In this document: positions 1-8,448 of the stretch, one piece after another
Layout: each line of letters begins with the position of its first letter
Position numbering within the stretch: position 1 is the first letter of the stretch
Source of the DNA: Pictodentalium vernedei
Taxonomy: Eukaryota > Mollusca > Scaphopoda > Dentaliida > Dentaliidae
Direction: 5' to 3'
Assembly (NCBI GenBank): GCA_031216915.1
Contig: CM062290.1
Span: forward strand, 165,683,453-165,747,452
DNA length: 64,000 nt
Made by a program: the position numbers and the translations under genes
Notes under the pieces: generated by a model
Seen by the model: only the letters and a program-made list of their open reading frames with translations
Told to the model about the DNA's origin: nothing
Database searches by the model: none

Positions 1-564
1 ACAAAATTTGAAAACTTTAGGTCAAATCATACTCAAGTTACTGCATGGATACTAACAAATGGGCCCATTTTGTACAAAGTGCCATAACTCTAGTGAAAAT
101 GGGTGGGCAGAGCTAAATTCAGTACCAATCCCCCTACCACTAAAGGACAAGGGATTACCACTTAAGGAAACAATACCCGGTACTTAGACGATGGAACTCT
201 TTTGTGTTGGGCCACACCTCCTACCGCTTGAGGTACTGAATGTCTGCTCGGACAGACAGGCAGCTGGATGGACAGAAGGAGGGAATGATGAATGGACAGA
301 CCAATGACATAATATGCCTCATTTTCATCAGACATATAACAAAATGGCTGACAAAGTGATAATTAATGAAAAAGGAATTAATTTGTCAGTAACTGAGGAA
401 CAGGTAATTGATGAATAGAGAATGCATGAAACAGTAAAACACCTGGCTGAAACCCTGTTCTAATACAATGAAATGTACTCCAAACTCTAGGAACAACACA
501 GACTGAAACTGATATCAAATTAACTTCCTGCTCACAGCTCCCTATAACATTTTGTTATAACCCT
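1..564. other. Left flank, no gene seen
   Basis: Only short, poor open frames. Positions about 254-300 hold a purine-rich GGACAGACAGGCAG-like stretch of the kind found at the microsatellite end of minisatellite-bearing repeats elsewhere in the window (compare 49.05 kb), so this is probably the remnant of such an element. Nothing else recognised. Confidence 0.4.
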
Positions 565-577
565 TATTTCACACTAC
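565..577 (+). repeat. Harbinger left terminal inverted repeat
   Basis: TATTTCACACTAC, perfectly inverted at 11718-11730. Further inward the similarity becomes patchy (GATG.C..CGG on both sides), so the strict TIR is about 13 bp. Confidence 0.75.
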
Positions 578-720
578 CGCCGATGCCGGGATCGTGGCTT
601 ATCGTGGGTCATCGCCGGTAAATCTTGGCCATCCTGAGTATCGCGCGGCTCTTTGTCTATGATGGCCACGATTGCCACGATTCTCCGGCGATGCTCCGGC
701 GACGTCCACGATGATGTAAG
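578..720. promoter_or_regulatory. Harbinger left subterminal repeats (ATCGT/CGATG words)
   Basis: Between the TIR and the ORF1 promoter there are repeated short words on both strands: ATCGTGG, ATCGTGGG, CGATG, CCACGAT, CCGGCGA. The same words fill the right subterminal region (11263-11717). In Harbinger systems the Myb-like ORF1 protein binds subterminal motifs and recruits the transposase; taking these words as its binding sites is an inference from position and density. Confidence 0.5.
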
Positions 721-793
721 ATGTATTTGCGCATTTTTTCGCAGCCAATAGCGAGCCGAGTTTCCGGCGCAGAAGTAAGAGAAATCGACTTCT

Positions 794-830
794 TAATAAA
801 TAGGGCTCACCCTGCCGTCTGTCTTCAGTC
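794..830 (+). promoter_or_regulatory. Candidate core promoter of Harbinger ORF1
   Basis: TAATAAATA at 794-802 is TATA-like, and TCAGTC at 825-830 matches the invertebrate initiator TCAGTY. The spacing of about 31 bp is the canonical TATA-to-Inr distance. The ORF1 start codon follows about 60 bases downstream. This is a motif-based call only. Confidence 0.45.
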
Positions 831-885
831 AGTATCCAGATTCTGAAGATTACACAACAAGTTGCTTCAACTGAAATCCAGCATC

Positions 886-2043
886 ATGAGCAGTCAGAGA
901 CGAGGACAACCCAGGAGGGGGAAGAAAGCGCCACCACAGCTGCCTGAGTCTCGGGATGAGGGGGTTGAGGACACTGCAAGTCCTGCTAAGAAGAAATCTG
1001 CAACGAAATCTAAGAAGACCAGTGACCTCGGAACCCTTGTTCTCGATGAAGCGGCTGAGGGCAGTCAAGTGCTCGGATCCAGACAAGCACCAGAGAAGTA
1101 TCGCCAGGGCAAACGTCAGGAAGATGAGGAAGAGGAGGTGGACGAGGAGGAGGAGGAGGACGACGACACCCAAGATCTGCCACGTATCGAGCCGCCGAAG
1201 AAAACCCGCAAGCAGTATGCAACGAAGCAGTACTCCGATGTCCTTGATGACGAAGCTTACGAAGACTTCATAGAGTGCATCAAGCAGAAGGCTTGTATTT
1301 GGGACAAGTACGATGCCAACTATCGAAACAAGGACATGTCAGGCATGTTTTGGCGTGAGCTAGATTCCCGGTTTTTCAATGGCAAGACCGGGATGGCACT
1401 CACCAAGTATAACACCAACCGTACTGAAGTCGGGAAAGCCCTCCGAAAACAGAAGGATGCCGCGAAGAGTGGTGCAGGTGCTGACGACGTCGACGTTCTG
1501 AGCGACAAGGAGAATAAACTGATCGCGGACTGGGGCTGGCTCAAAGACTCAATCCAAAGTGTACCATCGCGACAAGGGCAGCGCCTGGCTGGGAAGAGGA
1601 AGGCAGAAGTTGAATCGACCGAGACGTCGAAGACCCTTGAGACAGTGCAGACGTCGCTTGCAACCCTGCAACAGGCCATAGCACGCCAATCTGCTCTTCC
1701 TCCACCACCACCACAGCCAGCCCACGATGAGATAGAAGATCAGCTACTGGCCTTGGCACACAAGGTGCGACGTCTCAACGACCCGAACCAGTTCATAGAG
1801 GAGATGGACATGCTGCTCCTCACCCGACTGCAACAAGAACGTCAGCAGCAACATGTAGGTTTCCGATCAACCCTAGGCATGGGACCACCTCAACGACCCT
1901 CATCCACAGCAACACGATCCTCCCTCTCACCGACATTTCACCTTCAGCAGCCCGGACAGTTTCCAATCTTCCAACCAAGACAGGACCAGCCGCAGCCGCA
2001 GAAAGATGAACTAACCAGCTACGTCGACCAGCTCTGCTTATAA
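886..2043 (+). CDS. Harbinger ORF1, MADF/Myb-SANT-like DNA-binding protein
   Basis: 385 residues from the first ATG (886; the open frame extends upstream only through non-ATG codons) to TAA at 2041-2043. The order is: a basic, lysine/arginine-rich N-terminus; a long acidic run (about residues 85-102); then a helical domain at about residues 115-235 with the pattern of MADF/Myb-SANT proteins (IECIKQKACIWDKYDANYRN, then MSGMFWREL and NRTEVGKALRK). A proline/glutamine-rich C-terminal half includes a run of five prolines. In PIF/Harbinger elements this second protein binds subterminal DNA and helps the transposase enter the nucleus and reach its ends. It is convergent with the transposase gene. 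There are no internal stops. Family assignment rests on pattern and on the partner gene. Confidence 0.75.
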   Translation: MSSQRRGQPRRGKKAPPQLPESRDEGVEDTASPAKKKSATKSKKTSDLGTLVLDEAAEGSQVLGSRQAPEKYRQGKRQEDEEEEVDEEEEEDDDTQDLPRIEPPKKTRKQYATKQYSDVLDDEAYEDFIECIKQKACIWDKYDANYRNKDMSGMFWRELDSRFFNGKTGMALTKYNTNRTEVGKALRKQKDAAKSGAGADDVDVLSDKENKLIADWGWLKDSIQSVPSRQGQRLAGKRKAEVESTETSKTLETVQTSLATLQQAIARQSALPPPPPQPAHDEIEDQLLALAHKVRRLNDPNQFIEEMDMLLLTRLQQERQQQHVGFRSTLGMGPPQRPSSTATRSSLSPTFHLQQPGQFPIFQPRQDQPQPQKDELTSYVDQLCL

Positions 2044-2260
2044 ACTCTGTCAACCATCACAACAACCACCGGTTCTTTTCCGAACCAACAAGTTCTAAAT
2101 TTTTCTGTAAATGAAAATGGGGTTTAAATACAAAGAAATAACACAATTTCATTTATTTTTACTTGTTTTCTTTTCATTTCTAGCACAAACACATTATAAG
2201 CTGAAGAATTGAACTGTTTGGTGGCCCTTAGAAGGGTCGTAGTTTCCGGCTCGACGATTT

Positions 2261-2354
2261 ACCCCATAGAACCCCATACAACCCCATAGATACCCCATAG
2301 AACCCCATAGAGCATTAAGGGTACCCCATAGATACCCCATAGAGCATTAAGGGT
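2261..2354. repeat. Short tandem repeat, ACCCCATAGA-type
   Basis: Seven imperfect copies of a roughly 10-bp word starting ACCCCATA between 2261 and 2341, with GAGCATTAAGGGT twice between copies. It sits in the Harbinger interior between the ORF1 stop and the DIRS insertion. Confidence 0.85.
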
Positions 2355-2458
2355 CCCGACATGTGTGAAATATACGCTGTTAACCCTAACGTCGCGGTAA
2401 ACTTTGACAGGAAAAAGTGTTTTTAGGTCGGTAAATTCCGGCACCGTCGTGAGTCGAA

Positions 2459-2502
2459 AAATTAAAATTTTTTAGTAAATTTTGTTTCTTAACATACCTA
2501 CC
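2459..2502. repeat. DIRS left non-repeated terminal extension
   Basis: A 44-bp outer tail left of the inverted repeat. Its inverse complement recurs at 2819-2862 inside the element, which proves that it belongs to the element and not to the host. Confidence 0.85.
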
Positions 2503-2726
2503 ACAATTGTTTACAATTGGCTGTAACATAAGTGCAAGCCCTACTTCGGAACTAACTCAAGCTTTTAGAATCTTTTCCAAACGAGTTGGAAAAGTACTAG
2601 AGTGCAAAAGCACGAAAAAGATCGAAAAAAGGGTCGAGCGAGACCAGCGCTCGAAATTACAGGTACTCTCTCTGCACACCTCTTGCGTTTACCGAGCGCA
2701 TGCGCAACAACCGTGACGTCAATTCC
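2503..2726. repeat. DIRS left inverted terminal repeat
   Basis: 224 bp from ACAATTGTTTAC to GACGTCAATTCC, the inverse complement of 8715-8938. By eye I find no difference between the two copies. It contains a CRE-type TGACGTCA (complement) and TGCGCATGCGC. Confidence 0.9.
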
Positions 2727-2806
2727 GTATTTCCGCCAACGAGAAGTTTGTGATTTAGCGGGGAGGCATCGATATCAAAGATATCCCCAAGGAGGGTGGG
2801 CCTCCG

Positions 2807-2898
2807 GTAAACAATTGTGGTAGGTATGTTAAGAAACAAAATTTACTAAAAAATTTTAATTTCTTTTCAACTTACTCACAATTGTTTACAATTGGCTG
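2807..2898. repeat. DIRS internal complementary region (circle-junction template)
   Basis: 2807-2862 is the inverse complement of 2459-2514 (left end). 2859-2898 is the inverse complement of 8918-8957 (right end) with one visible mismatch at 2872. The two halves overlap by ATTT, the complement of the AAAT found at both termini. In DIRS1 this region is thought to template joining of the cDNA ends into a circle; it lies near the 3' end of the coding strand, as here. Confidence 0.92.
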
Positions 2899-3060
2899 AA
2901 TAAACAATAGGAGGAGGTGAATCACATAACCAATACCAACAAGAGTAGCAGAACGAAAGCAAGGATGGCAGAGAACAAAAACTAAAACCTGTAATGAAGA
3001 AAGAGAGAAGGCACCTGAAAAGAACAAGGCTGAGAGAAGCGCAACCTCGACAAAAACAAT

Positions 3061-5955
3061 TTAACGAGGGTGCACCACAGCCTGAGCAGCCACGAGAGGG
3101 CCTAAAGAATAAAGGTCCTCAGATTGCTGCTGAAGGTGGCGGAGATAAAAGGAGGAGAAGGTAGAAGCATTCCTCCAGTAAGCCGCATTCATAACATCAC
3201 GGAGCGAAACAGAATTGGAGAACGCCCAGGATGTAGAAATGGCACGAACCTCGTGAGCATTAAGCCGGTTCGAAACAAGATCCGATGCAGACAAGCGAGA
3301 ATAAGCCAGCTTGATTGCAAGACAGATCCACCTGGAAATAGAATGGGAAGAGATAGACTGCCGCTTAGGAATGAGAGACAGAAAAAATCTCTTCCGATCC
3401 CTCCTAATGAACTGAGTGCGAGTAATGTAAGTCTTGACCGCACGAACAGGACAAAGAAGAGGCCTCCGTCCATCTACAGCAGGGAGAGCCCGAATGCAGA
3501 TGGGAGGAGGTACCGAATCGGGGAGTTGATTCTTAGCCAGAAAAGAGCAATCAGTAGTGAATGTGACACTGTTAGCCTCATTTCGGAAGAAGGCAGAATC
3601 AACAGATAGCGCATGAAGCTCACTGACTCGACGAGCAGAAGCAAACGCTAGAAGAAAAGCCGTCTTATAGGTGAGAAAACGCATGTCGGTCTCAGATAAA
3701 GGCTCGAAAGGCGCCCCCTCCAAACAGTGCAACACCCATGCCAAGTTCCACTTGGGTGTAAGACGCAAAACTCGAGGCCTCTTCAAAGAAAAGTGCCGAA
3801 TAAGTTTGGAGAGGAAAAGATTACGACCGATACACCGCTTTCCCACATAAGAGAAAGTTTCAGACAGCATAGACCGATAGCCCTTAATCGTAATAGGCTG
3901 GAGGCCCTTGGAGTCAAAAAGAAAAACCAGAAAATCTGCAATTTGAGCGATAGACGGATCACGGTAATTCACATTGTGATCTGAACACCAGCGGCAGAAA
4001 ACCTTCCACTTGGCGGCATAAGTCATTCCAGTGGAAGGTCGCCGCGATGCAGAAATGCACTCCACTGATCGTCTCGAAAAACCTCTACGTCGGAGACTGG
4101 ACCTGATAAAAGACAGGCGTGAAGGGACAGGCTCGCCAGGTTGTTGTGATACTTCCTGGGACGACCCTGTGAAAGAAGATCGCGACGTAGAGGTAGACGA
4201 ATCGGTCGATCGGCCAATAGAGGCCGCAGCAGATTGATCCACACCCTCTGTGGAGACAGGGGTGTGATCAGAATGATCCTGCAACTGCAAGCACGAATCT
4301 TCGCTAAAACTTGAGGAAGAATCGGTGCAGGAGGAAAGGCATAGCCGACCCAGCCTGTCCAGTCCAGAGACAGAGCGTCTACTGCAAATGCCAGAGGATC
4401 TGGACAAGGGGAGACAAAAGTCTCTACCTGATGATTCCAGCGAGTAGCGAAAAGGTCGACCTGAGGACGACCCCACTGCTCGCAAATCGCCTGAAACACC
4501 GACCGATGTAGCATCCATTCGGTTGGAAGGACACTGTCGCGTCGGGACAGGGAGTCTGCTAGGACGTTGAGACGCCCGGGAATGTGTCGAATGGACACCC
4601 GAGCGTTCACATCCCGTGCCAACAGAAGAAGATCCCGAGACAGCCGATACATAGGAATCGAATGAGTGCCTCCCTGATTCCGTATGTAGGCCACTACTGT
4701 CGAATTGTCCGAAAGAAGTAGGACAACATGGTCCGACAGATGAGGGATCCAAAGCCGAAAACTCAACAGAAGAGCAAGGAGCTCCTTCTGGTTGATATGA
4801 AGGCCCACCTGCTCGCTGTCCCACTCTCCGTGAGTAGACAGACCGAGAGGGTCCAACGTCGCACCCCAGCCCCGATCGCTGGCATCCGCAGTAAGGATGC
4901 GATCGGCCAAAGGAAGATCCAACGGAACACCCTGTGTCAGCCAGGGAATATTTGCCCAAGGGCGGAGGTGACAAAGCAGAGACCGAGGAATAGTGAGTTC
5001 CAGGTCCAGCGGATCTACATTCGGACGTCAATGATCCAACAGGAAGTGTTGGAGAGGTCGGACAAACAAGCGACCGAGCGGAATGAGATCGGTCACCGAA
5101 CCGCAAAGGCCCAGCATCCGAAGGAAAGTCCTGGCCGAGACCGAGGAAGATTGAAGCAGGTCCCGAGTCAAGGCGGAAAGAATCGTCGCCCGAGCCTGGG
5201 GAACCGACACTACATTGTGAAGAGTGTCGAAATCCATCCCCAAATGACGGAATCGCTGAGAAGGAAGAAGATCCGACTTCTCGCGATTGACTCTGAAACC
5301 CAGCGACGCTAGCAGGCAAAGAAACTGCCGGACATCGAACTCCAGAACAGCAGCATCGTGGTGCCGTTGGAGGATGTCGTCTAGGTAGGCGGACAAAGTC
5401 ACCGCCGACTGAGTGCGATGGAAAGCAAGCACATGTGACATCAGTCGGGTGAAGGCCCAAGGAGCCAGGTTCAAACCGAACGGGAGAGCTCTGAATTGAA
5501 AAACTCGATCCCGAAACGAGAACCGAAGGTATTTCCGTGACGCCAGATGAATGGGTACATGGAAGTAGGCATCCTTCAGGTCGATACTGGCCGCAAAATC
5601 GCCCTGATGAACTGAACGTCGAACCGACCGGAAAGTCTCCATACTGAAACGAGGAGCAATTATGTACTCGTTCAGGGTACTCAGATCGATGACAGGACGA
5701 AATTGGCCGTTTTTCTTCGGCACCAAGAAAAGTCTCGAGTAAAACCCCGGTGAAAGGGTGTTCCTGACCACCTCGATCGCCCCTTTGGTGAGGAGATTGT
5801 CGATCTCCTGCACCAGAAGGTCCCGACGCAGAGAATCTGAAGGGACCTGAGTCGGAAGGGGCACCCGAGATAAACTGGGGTGCCGATGGAAGGACAGTCG
5901 CAGACCGGAATGAATGACGTCGAGGACCCAAGAGTCCGACGTTATCTCTGTCCAA
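3061..5955 (-). CDS. DIRS tyrosine recombinase ORF, overlapping RT/RNase H
   Basis: A 964-codon open frame ending at 3061. The C-terminal ~320 residues (from about 643) are a tyrosine recombinase: an N-terminal SAM-like region (WKVFCRWCSD), an ARRVSEL motif with catalytic Arg at about 775-776, the HEVR box (His 901, Arg 904), and SSFYLRHL with the nucleophilic Tyr at about 937. The catalytic set is complete. The first ~640 codons run antiphase to RT and RNase H and are serine-rich with no domain I recognise; much of that may be open by composition. Overlap of the recombinase frame with the pol frame is known in DIRS1. The true translation start is not visible. Confidence 0.85.
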   Translation of the reverse strand: MDRDNVGLLGPRRHSFRSATVLPSAPQFISGAPSDSGPFRFSASGPSGAGDRQSPHQRGDRGGQEHPFTGVLLETFLGAEEKRPISSCHRSEYPERVHNCSSFQYGDFPVGSTFSSSGRFCGQYRPEGCLLPCTHSSGVTEIPSVLVSGSSFSIQSSPVRFEPGSLGLHPTDVTCACFPSHSVGGDFVRLPRRHPPTAPRCCCSGVRCPAVSLPASVAGFQSQSREVGSSSFSAIPSFGDGFRHSSQCSVGSPGSGDDSFRLDSGPASIFLGLGQDFPSDAGPLRFGDRSHSARSLVCPTSPTLPVGSLTSECRSAGPGTHYSSVSALSPPPLGKYSLADTGCSVGSSFGRSHPYCGCQRSGLGCDVGPSRSVYSRRVGQRAGGPSYQPEGAPCSSVEFSALDPSSVGPCCPTSFGQFDSSGLHTESGRHSFDSYVSAVSGSSSVGTGCERSGVHSTHSRASQRPSRLPVPTRQCPSNRMDATSVGVSGDLRAVGSSSGRPFRYSLESSGRDFCLPLSRSSGICSRRSVSGLDRLGRLCLSSCTDSSSSFSEDSCLQLQDHSDHTPVSTEGVDQSAAASIGRSTDSSTSTSRSSFTGSSQEVSQQPGEPVPSRLSFIRSSLRRRGFSRRSVECISASRRPSTGMTYAAKWKVFCRWCSDHNVNYRDPSIAQIADFLVFLFDSKGLQPITIKGYRSMLSETFSYVGKRCIGRNLFLSKLIRHFSLKRPRVLRLTPKWNLAWVLHCLEGAPFEPLSETDMRFLTYKTAFLLAFASARRVSELHALSVDSAFFRNEANSVTFTTDCSFLAKNQLPDSVPPPICIRALPAVDGRRPLLCPVRAVKTYITRTQFIRRDRKRFFLSLIPKRQSISSHSISRWICLAIKLAYSRLSASDLVSNRLNAHEVRAISTSWAFSNSVSLRDVMNAAYWRNASTFSSFYLRHLQQQSEDLYSLGPLVAAQAVVHPR
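4023..5027 (-). CDS. DIRS RNase H and downstream methyltransferase-like region (pol, 3' part)
   Basis: Continues the RT frame after a TGA at 5028-5030; the frame stays open through to the natural stop at 4023. RNase H is seen as TADASDRGWGATL, HINQKELLALLLS and LLSDNSTVVAYI, with the RHIPGRLNVLADSLSR tail typical of DIRS and Ngaro pol. It is followed by a segment with WGRPQVDLFATRWN and VDALSLDWTGWVGYAFPP, the position of the region described as Dam-methyltransferase-like in DIRS elements. The end overlaps the recombinase frame. No ATG need exist here, since the RNase H would be made as part of a pol polyprotein. Confidence 0.85.
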   Translation of the reverse strand, partial: RPNVDPLDLELTIPRSLLCHLRPWANIPWLTQGVPLDLPLADRILTADASDRGWGATLDPLGLSTHGEWDSEQVGLHINQKELLALLLSFRLWIPHLSDHVVLLLSDNSTVVAYIRNQGGTHSIPMYRLSRDLLLLARDVNARVSIRHIPGRLNVLADSLSRRDSVLPTEWMLHRSVFQAICEQWGRPQVDLFATRWNHQVETFVSPCPDPLAFAVDALSLDWTGWVGYAFPPAPILPQVLAKIRACSCRIILITPLSPQRVWINLLRPLLADRPIRLPLRRDLLSQGRPRKYHNNLASLSLHACLLSGPVSDVEVFRDDQWSAFLHRGDLPLE

Positions 5956-6242
5956 CGGTCGTAAAACAGCGACAGCCTTCCTCCGACTGGAGGCGAATCG
6001 AGGTGAGAACCTTCACTTGCGGCCTCGATGAGGCCCCCGAGAGGAGAAACCACCTCGGGAAGTGACAGAGTCCTGAGACTTTCCAGCCTGAGGCTGCCAG
6101 CGGGCCTGGCCACGTCGGCGCTTCTTATGAGCAGAAGGAGCAGACGGAGCCGAAGGCGTAGCCGACGTCGCCGACGAGGCAGACGCAGCAGCACGCTTGG
6201 CGGGCCTGGAACGACCCCCACCCGCAGCAGCAGGTGGGTCAA
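5028..6242 (-). CDS. DIRS reverse transcriptase (pol, 5' part), ends at premature TGA
   Basis: Reverse transcriptase on a frame +1 relative to Gag, overlapping the Gag 3' end by about 230 bp. The first codon of the open stretch is TTG, so expression probably depends on frameshifting or reinitiation. Motifs: GGRLSLFYDRW and DVIHSGLRL leader; LFLVPKKNGQFRPVIDLS; ASIDLKDAYFHVPI (catalytic Asp about 221); LPFGLNLAPWAF; AYLDDI (286-289, nucleotides 5376-5387). The catalytic YLDD is intact. The TGA at 5028-5030 separates it from RNase H; a single C-to-T change in a CGA arginine codon would explain it. Confidence 0.92.
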   Translation of the reverse strand: MTHLLLRVGVVPGPPSVLLRLPRRRRRLRLRLRLLLLLIRSADVARPAGSLRLESLRTLSLPEVVSPLGGLIEAASEGSHLDSPPVGGRLSLFYDRWTEITSDSWVLDVIHSGLRLSFHRHPSLSRVPLPTQVPSDSLRRDLLVQEIDNLLTKGAIEVVRNTLSPGFYSRLFLVPKKNGQFRPVIDLSTLNEYIIAPRFSMETFRSVRRSVHQGDFAASIDLKDAYFHVPIHLASRKYLRFSFRDRVFQFRALPFGLNLAPWAFTRLMSHVLAFHRTQSAVTLSAYLDDILQRHHDAAVLEFDVRQFLCLLASLGFRVNREKSDLLPSQRFRHLGMDFDTLHNVVSVPQARATILSALTRDLLQSSSVSARTFLRMLGLCGSVTDLIPLGRLFVRPLQHFLLDH

Positions 6243-7389
6243 GCTGTCTCAGCAAAAGCTGGTCCTTCGAATGACGAAGAACTTCGCCACGAACAGCTTC
6301 CACGGAACCATGGAACAACTGAGGTCCTACCAAAGAGGCAGACCTCAGAACAGCACGTTGCTCAGAAGGAAGGGATGGTAAAGAATCCAAAACCGCATCC
6401 CGGCGTGCCAGCTCCAAATTGGCCGTGTTACAGGCGTGAGCGTGAGTCAAGTTCATAAGAGCCTGTGACAAAACGCGAAAAGGCGCCTGAGCGTCATCAA
6501 ACTCCCCTGGTGGAAAATATTCAGCCAGAGCAGCGACGACATGGTCCGCGAGAGATAACATACCCAGCATCTCTCGGGACAGGCCCACCATAGACTCAAC
6601 TACCGACATCGGGAGAACTGCCGACTTAGGCTTAGTCAACCCGAGGGAAGAAGAATCCTCATCCACAGTAGTCATCCCTTGGAAGACTGGTGGAGAGACG
6701 GAATCGTAAACACGAAACCGCGATGGAGGCAGGAAGGCATCAGCTCTAGAAAAGAAGGAACCCTTGAGGGCCTTAGAACGCATTTTGGCGTCTAAGCCCT
6801 GGAAGGACTCAACCACCTGAGCCGATTGCAGAGGACGCAAAGCCCCGGAGCTAGAAGGCTCAACAGGGTTACGGCGCTCCACAGTGGACCGCGGCCGGAC
6901 GGTCACAGAAGGCTGGTCGGAAGGAAGAACGTCCGGCAATAAGCCAAAGACGAAATCCAAAGCCTGCCCCAAGACTGACGAGGGGGGACCATCACCTTCA
7001 AGATACTCGTCATCCTCCGTAGCAGAGGAGACGTAGCCCAACTCGGGCTGACCAGCAGAAACCTCCTGTGAATACTGTGCAGTATCCAAGGGGCCAGGCG
7101 AGACATCTCGGCGACCGACCAAAGGAGGTTGTGCCTCAGGAGGCACAGGGAGGCCAACTTGAGGGTTGCCAGAAAGCAACCGGGTGAGCGCCAAAACGGC
7201 CTGGCGCAGATCACCCTGAGAATCCGTCGCAGCAGAATCGCCCGACGGAGTGTCCTCCCAATGGACCCTTCTGGTAGAAGAACCCAAATCCTCAGAAGAG
7301 ACCGACGGCGAACGTCGATCGGCAGACAGAATAGGAGCACGGTGAGAAGACACCGGAGGATAGTCCCGATTGTGACGCCCAGGAGCCAT
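6013..7389 (-). CDS. DIRS Gag, C-terminal part
   Basis: Same frame as the upstream Gag segment, separated from it only by the TAG at 7420-7422. The protein is proline/serine-rich at first, followed by a conserved core (MRSKALKGSFFSRADAF and ALMNLTHAHACNTANLEL) and a basic alanine/serine/arginine-rich tail (RPAKRAAAS, HKKRRRGQARW) ending at 6013. The tail could bind nucleic acid. The 3' end overlaps the RT frame. Confidence 0.8.
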   Translation of the reverse strand: MAPGRHNRDYPPVSSHRAPILSADRRSPSVSSEDLGSSTRRVHWEDTPSGDSAATDSQGDLRQAVLALTRLLSGNPQVGLPVPPEAQPPLVGRRDVSPGPLDTAQYSQEVSAGQPELGYVSSATEDDEYLEGDGPPSSVLGQALDFVFGLLPDVLPSDQPSVTVRPRSTVERRNPVEPSSSGALRPLQSAQVVESFQGLDAKMRSKALKGSFFSRADAFLPPSRFRVYDSVSPPVFQGMTTVDEDSSSLGLTKPKSAVLPMSVVESMVGLSREMLGMLSLADHVVAALAEYFPPGEFDDAQAPFRVLSQALMNLTHAHACNTANLELARRDAVLDSLPSLPSEQRAVLRSASLVGPQLFHGSVEAVRGEVLRHSKDQLLLRQLDPPAAAGGGRSRPAKRAAASASSATSATPSAPSAPSAHKKRRRGQARWQPQAGKSQDSVTSRGGFSSRGPHRGRK

Positions 7390-7698
7390 CACTGGCCTCT
7401 GCGAAACAGAAGGCCCTGCCTACAAATCCTCGAAAGGGACCGACGGCACACGTCGATCGGTAGCTGGACCTAGGACACGGTGAGAAGACACCGGAGGATT
7501 GTCCCAAGAATGACAGGAACCTGTCATTGACCTCTGCCCAGCAGACGGCCCCAACTGCCTATCCTCTGAGACCGACGGCAAGCATCGATCGACACCCAGA
7601 CTCGGAACACAGTGAGGAATCACCGGAGGAAGGTTCCGAGAGTGACAGCTAACCGGGGCTGTCACTGACCGCTGCCGAACAGCAGGCCCTGGATGCCA
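7290..7698 (-). repeat. Three tandem ~137-bp repeats inside Gag
   Basis: Units at about 7290-7422, 7423-7560 and 7561-7698 encode the same block, recognisable by PPVSSHR or PPVIPHC, then a DRR/DRC motif and a PSVS/PSVP segment. The in-frame TAG lies at a repeat border where the sister unit has CAG, so the stop is explained by one C-to-T change. Confidence 0.8.
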
Positions 7699-8448
7699 AC
7701 GTCCCAACACCATCCCGCTAGTCGGCACACTAGCAGGCGAAGGTGGAACAATAAACGATTCACTCGAGGGACGAGGAATCGCTGCCGAAGCGACCGGCCG
7801 GCTCAACCGACTAGGAGCAAACCTAGCCAGATGAGACGGAGCAGACAGCAAACCCGCACAGCCTCGCCGCGAGGCTGGGGGAGGCTGAGAACACACAGAC
7901 ACACCAGCAGATACAGCCTCGGTCCCCCGAGACTGTAGACCATCCCCAGAAGAGATGGAAGAGCCACCATCAGACAGAATAGGATCTGGAGTAGCAACCC
8001 CCTCAACAACGGTCGACGGTGTTGGAGGCAGATCGGAGAGGGTTACCGAGTTGACCTCGGAAAAGCTCTCAACGAAAACAGACGCCTCAATAGTGACATC
8101 CGAAGACAAAGAGACCGCGGTCTCCTCATCAGGTATCACAGAACAAACACCGTCAACAGTTGCAGAGGAGCTCGCCACAGAAGTCAGATCCGAATCCTGT
8201 GTGACAGAGTCACCACGTGCACCAGCAGAAATGTCTGCAACGGCACGGCTACCCTTACCCCGAGAATGAGGGGTTCTAGCTCTGGAAAGAACCACCTTGT
8301 TAACAGAAGCCCAAAATTTAGAGGACCAAACCCCACAGATACCACATGATTGGGCCTGAGTGCAATTGTTGCAAGTGACACATATGGTATGGGAATCGTC
8401 CACATGTTTCACCTGCAAACAAGAGGTACAAGGAATAGTCTTAGGCAT
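7420..8448 (-). CDS. DIRS Gag, N-terminal part with zinc-knuckle-like cysteines, ends at TAG
   Basis: The best start is the ATG at 8446-8448 (MPKTIPCTSC); the frame is open further upstream but only through a hydrophobic stretch not seen in Gag proteins. The first ~45 residues hold a cluster of cysteine pairs (CTSC, CVTC, CGIC, with the DDSHTICVTC pattern common at the start of DIRS-type Gag). The rest is serine/proline/valine-rich. It terminates at TAG 7420-7422, after which the same frame resumes at once. Confidence 0.8.
   Translation of the reverse strand: MPKTIPCTSCLQVKHVDDSHTICVTCNNCTQAQSCGICGVWSSKFWASVNKVVLSRARTPHSRGKGSRAVADISAGARGDSVTQDSDLTSVASSSATVDGVCSVIPDEETAVSLSSDVTIEASVFVESFSEVNSVTLSDLPPTPSTVVEGVATPDPILSDGGSSISSGDGLQSRGTEAVSAGVSVCSQPPPASRRGCAGLLSAPSHLARFAPSRLSRPVASAAIPRPSSESFIVPPSPASVPTSGMVLGRWHPGPAVRQRSVTAPVSCHSRNLPPVIPHCVPSLGVDRCLPSVSEDRQLGPSAGQRSMTGSCHSWDNPPVSSHRVLGPATDRRVPSVPFEDL

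Noticed and set aside
562-564. Three-base target duplication for Harbinger
   Set aside because: Flanks CCT and CGT do not match; shifting the end by 1-2 bases does not give a clean TWA duplication, so none is claimed.
862-885. Eight-residue N-terminal extension of Harbinger ORF1
   Set aside because: The upstream part starts with TTG; the first ATG is at 886 and the basic N-terminus follows it directly.
3124-3609. Plus-strand frames inside the DIRS coding region (3124-3609, 4728-5312 and others)
   Set aside because: Antisense shadows of the recombinase and RT genes; no domain.
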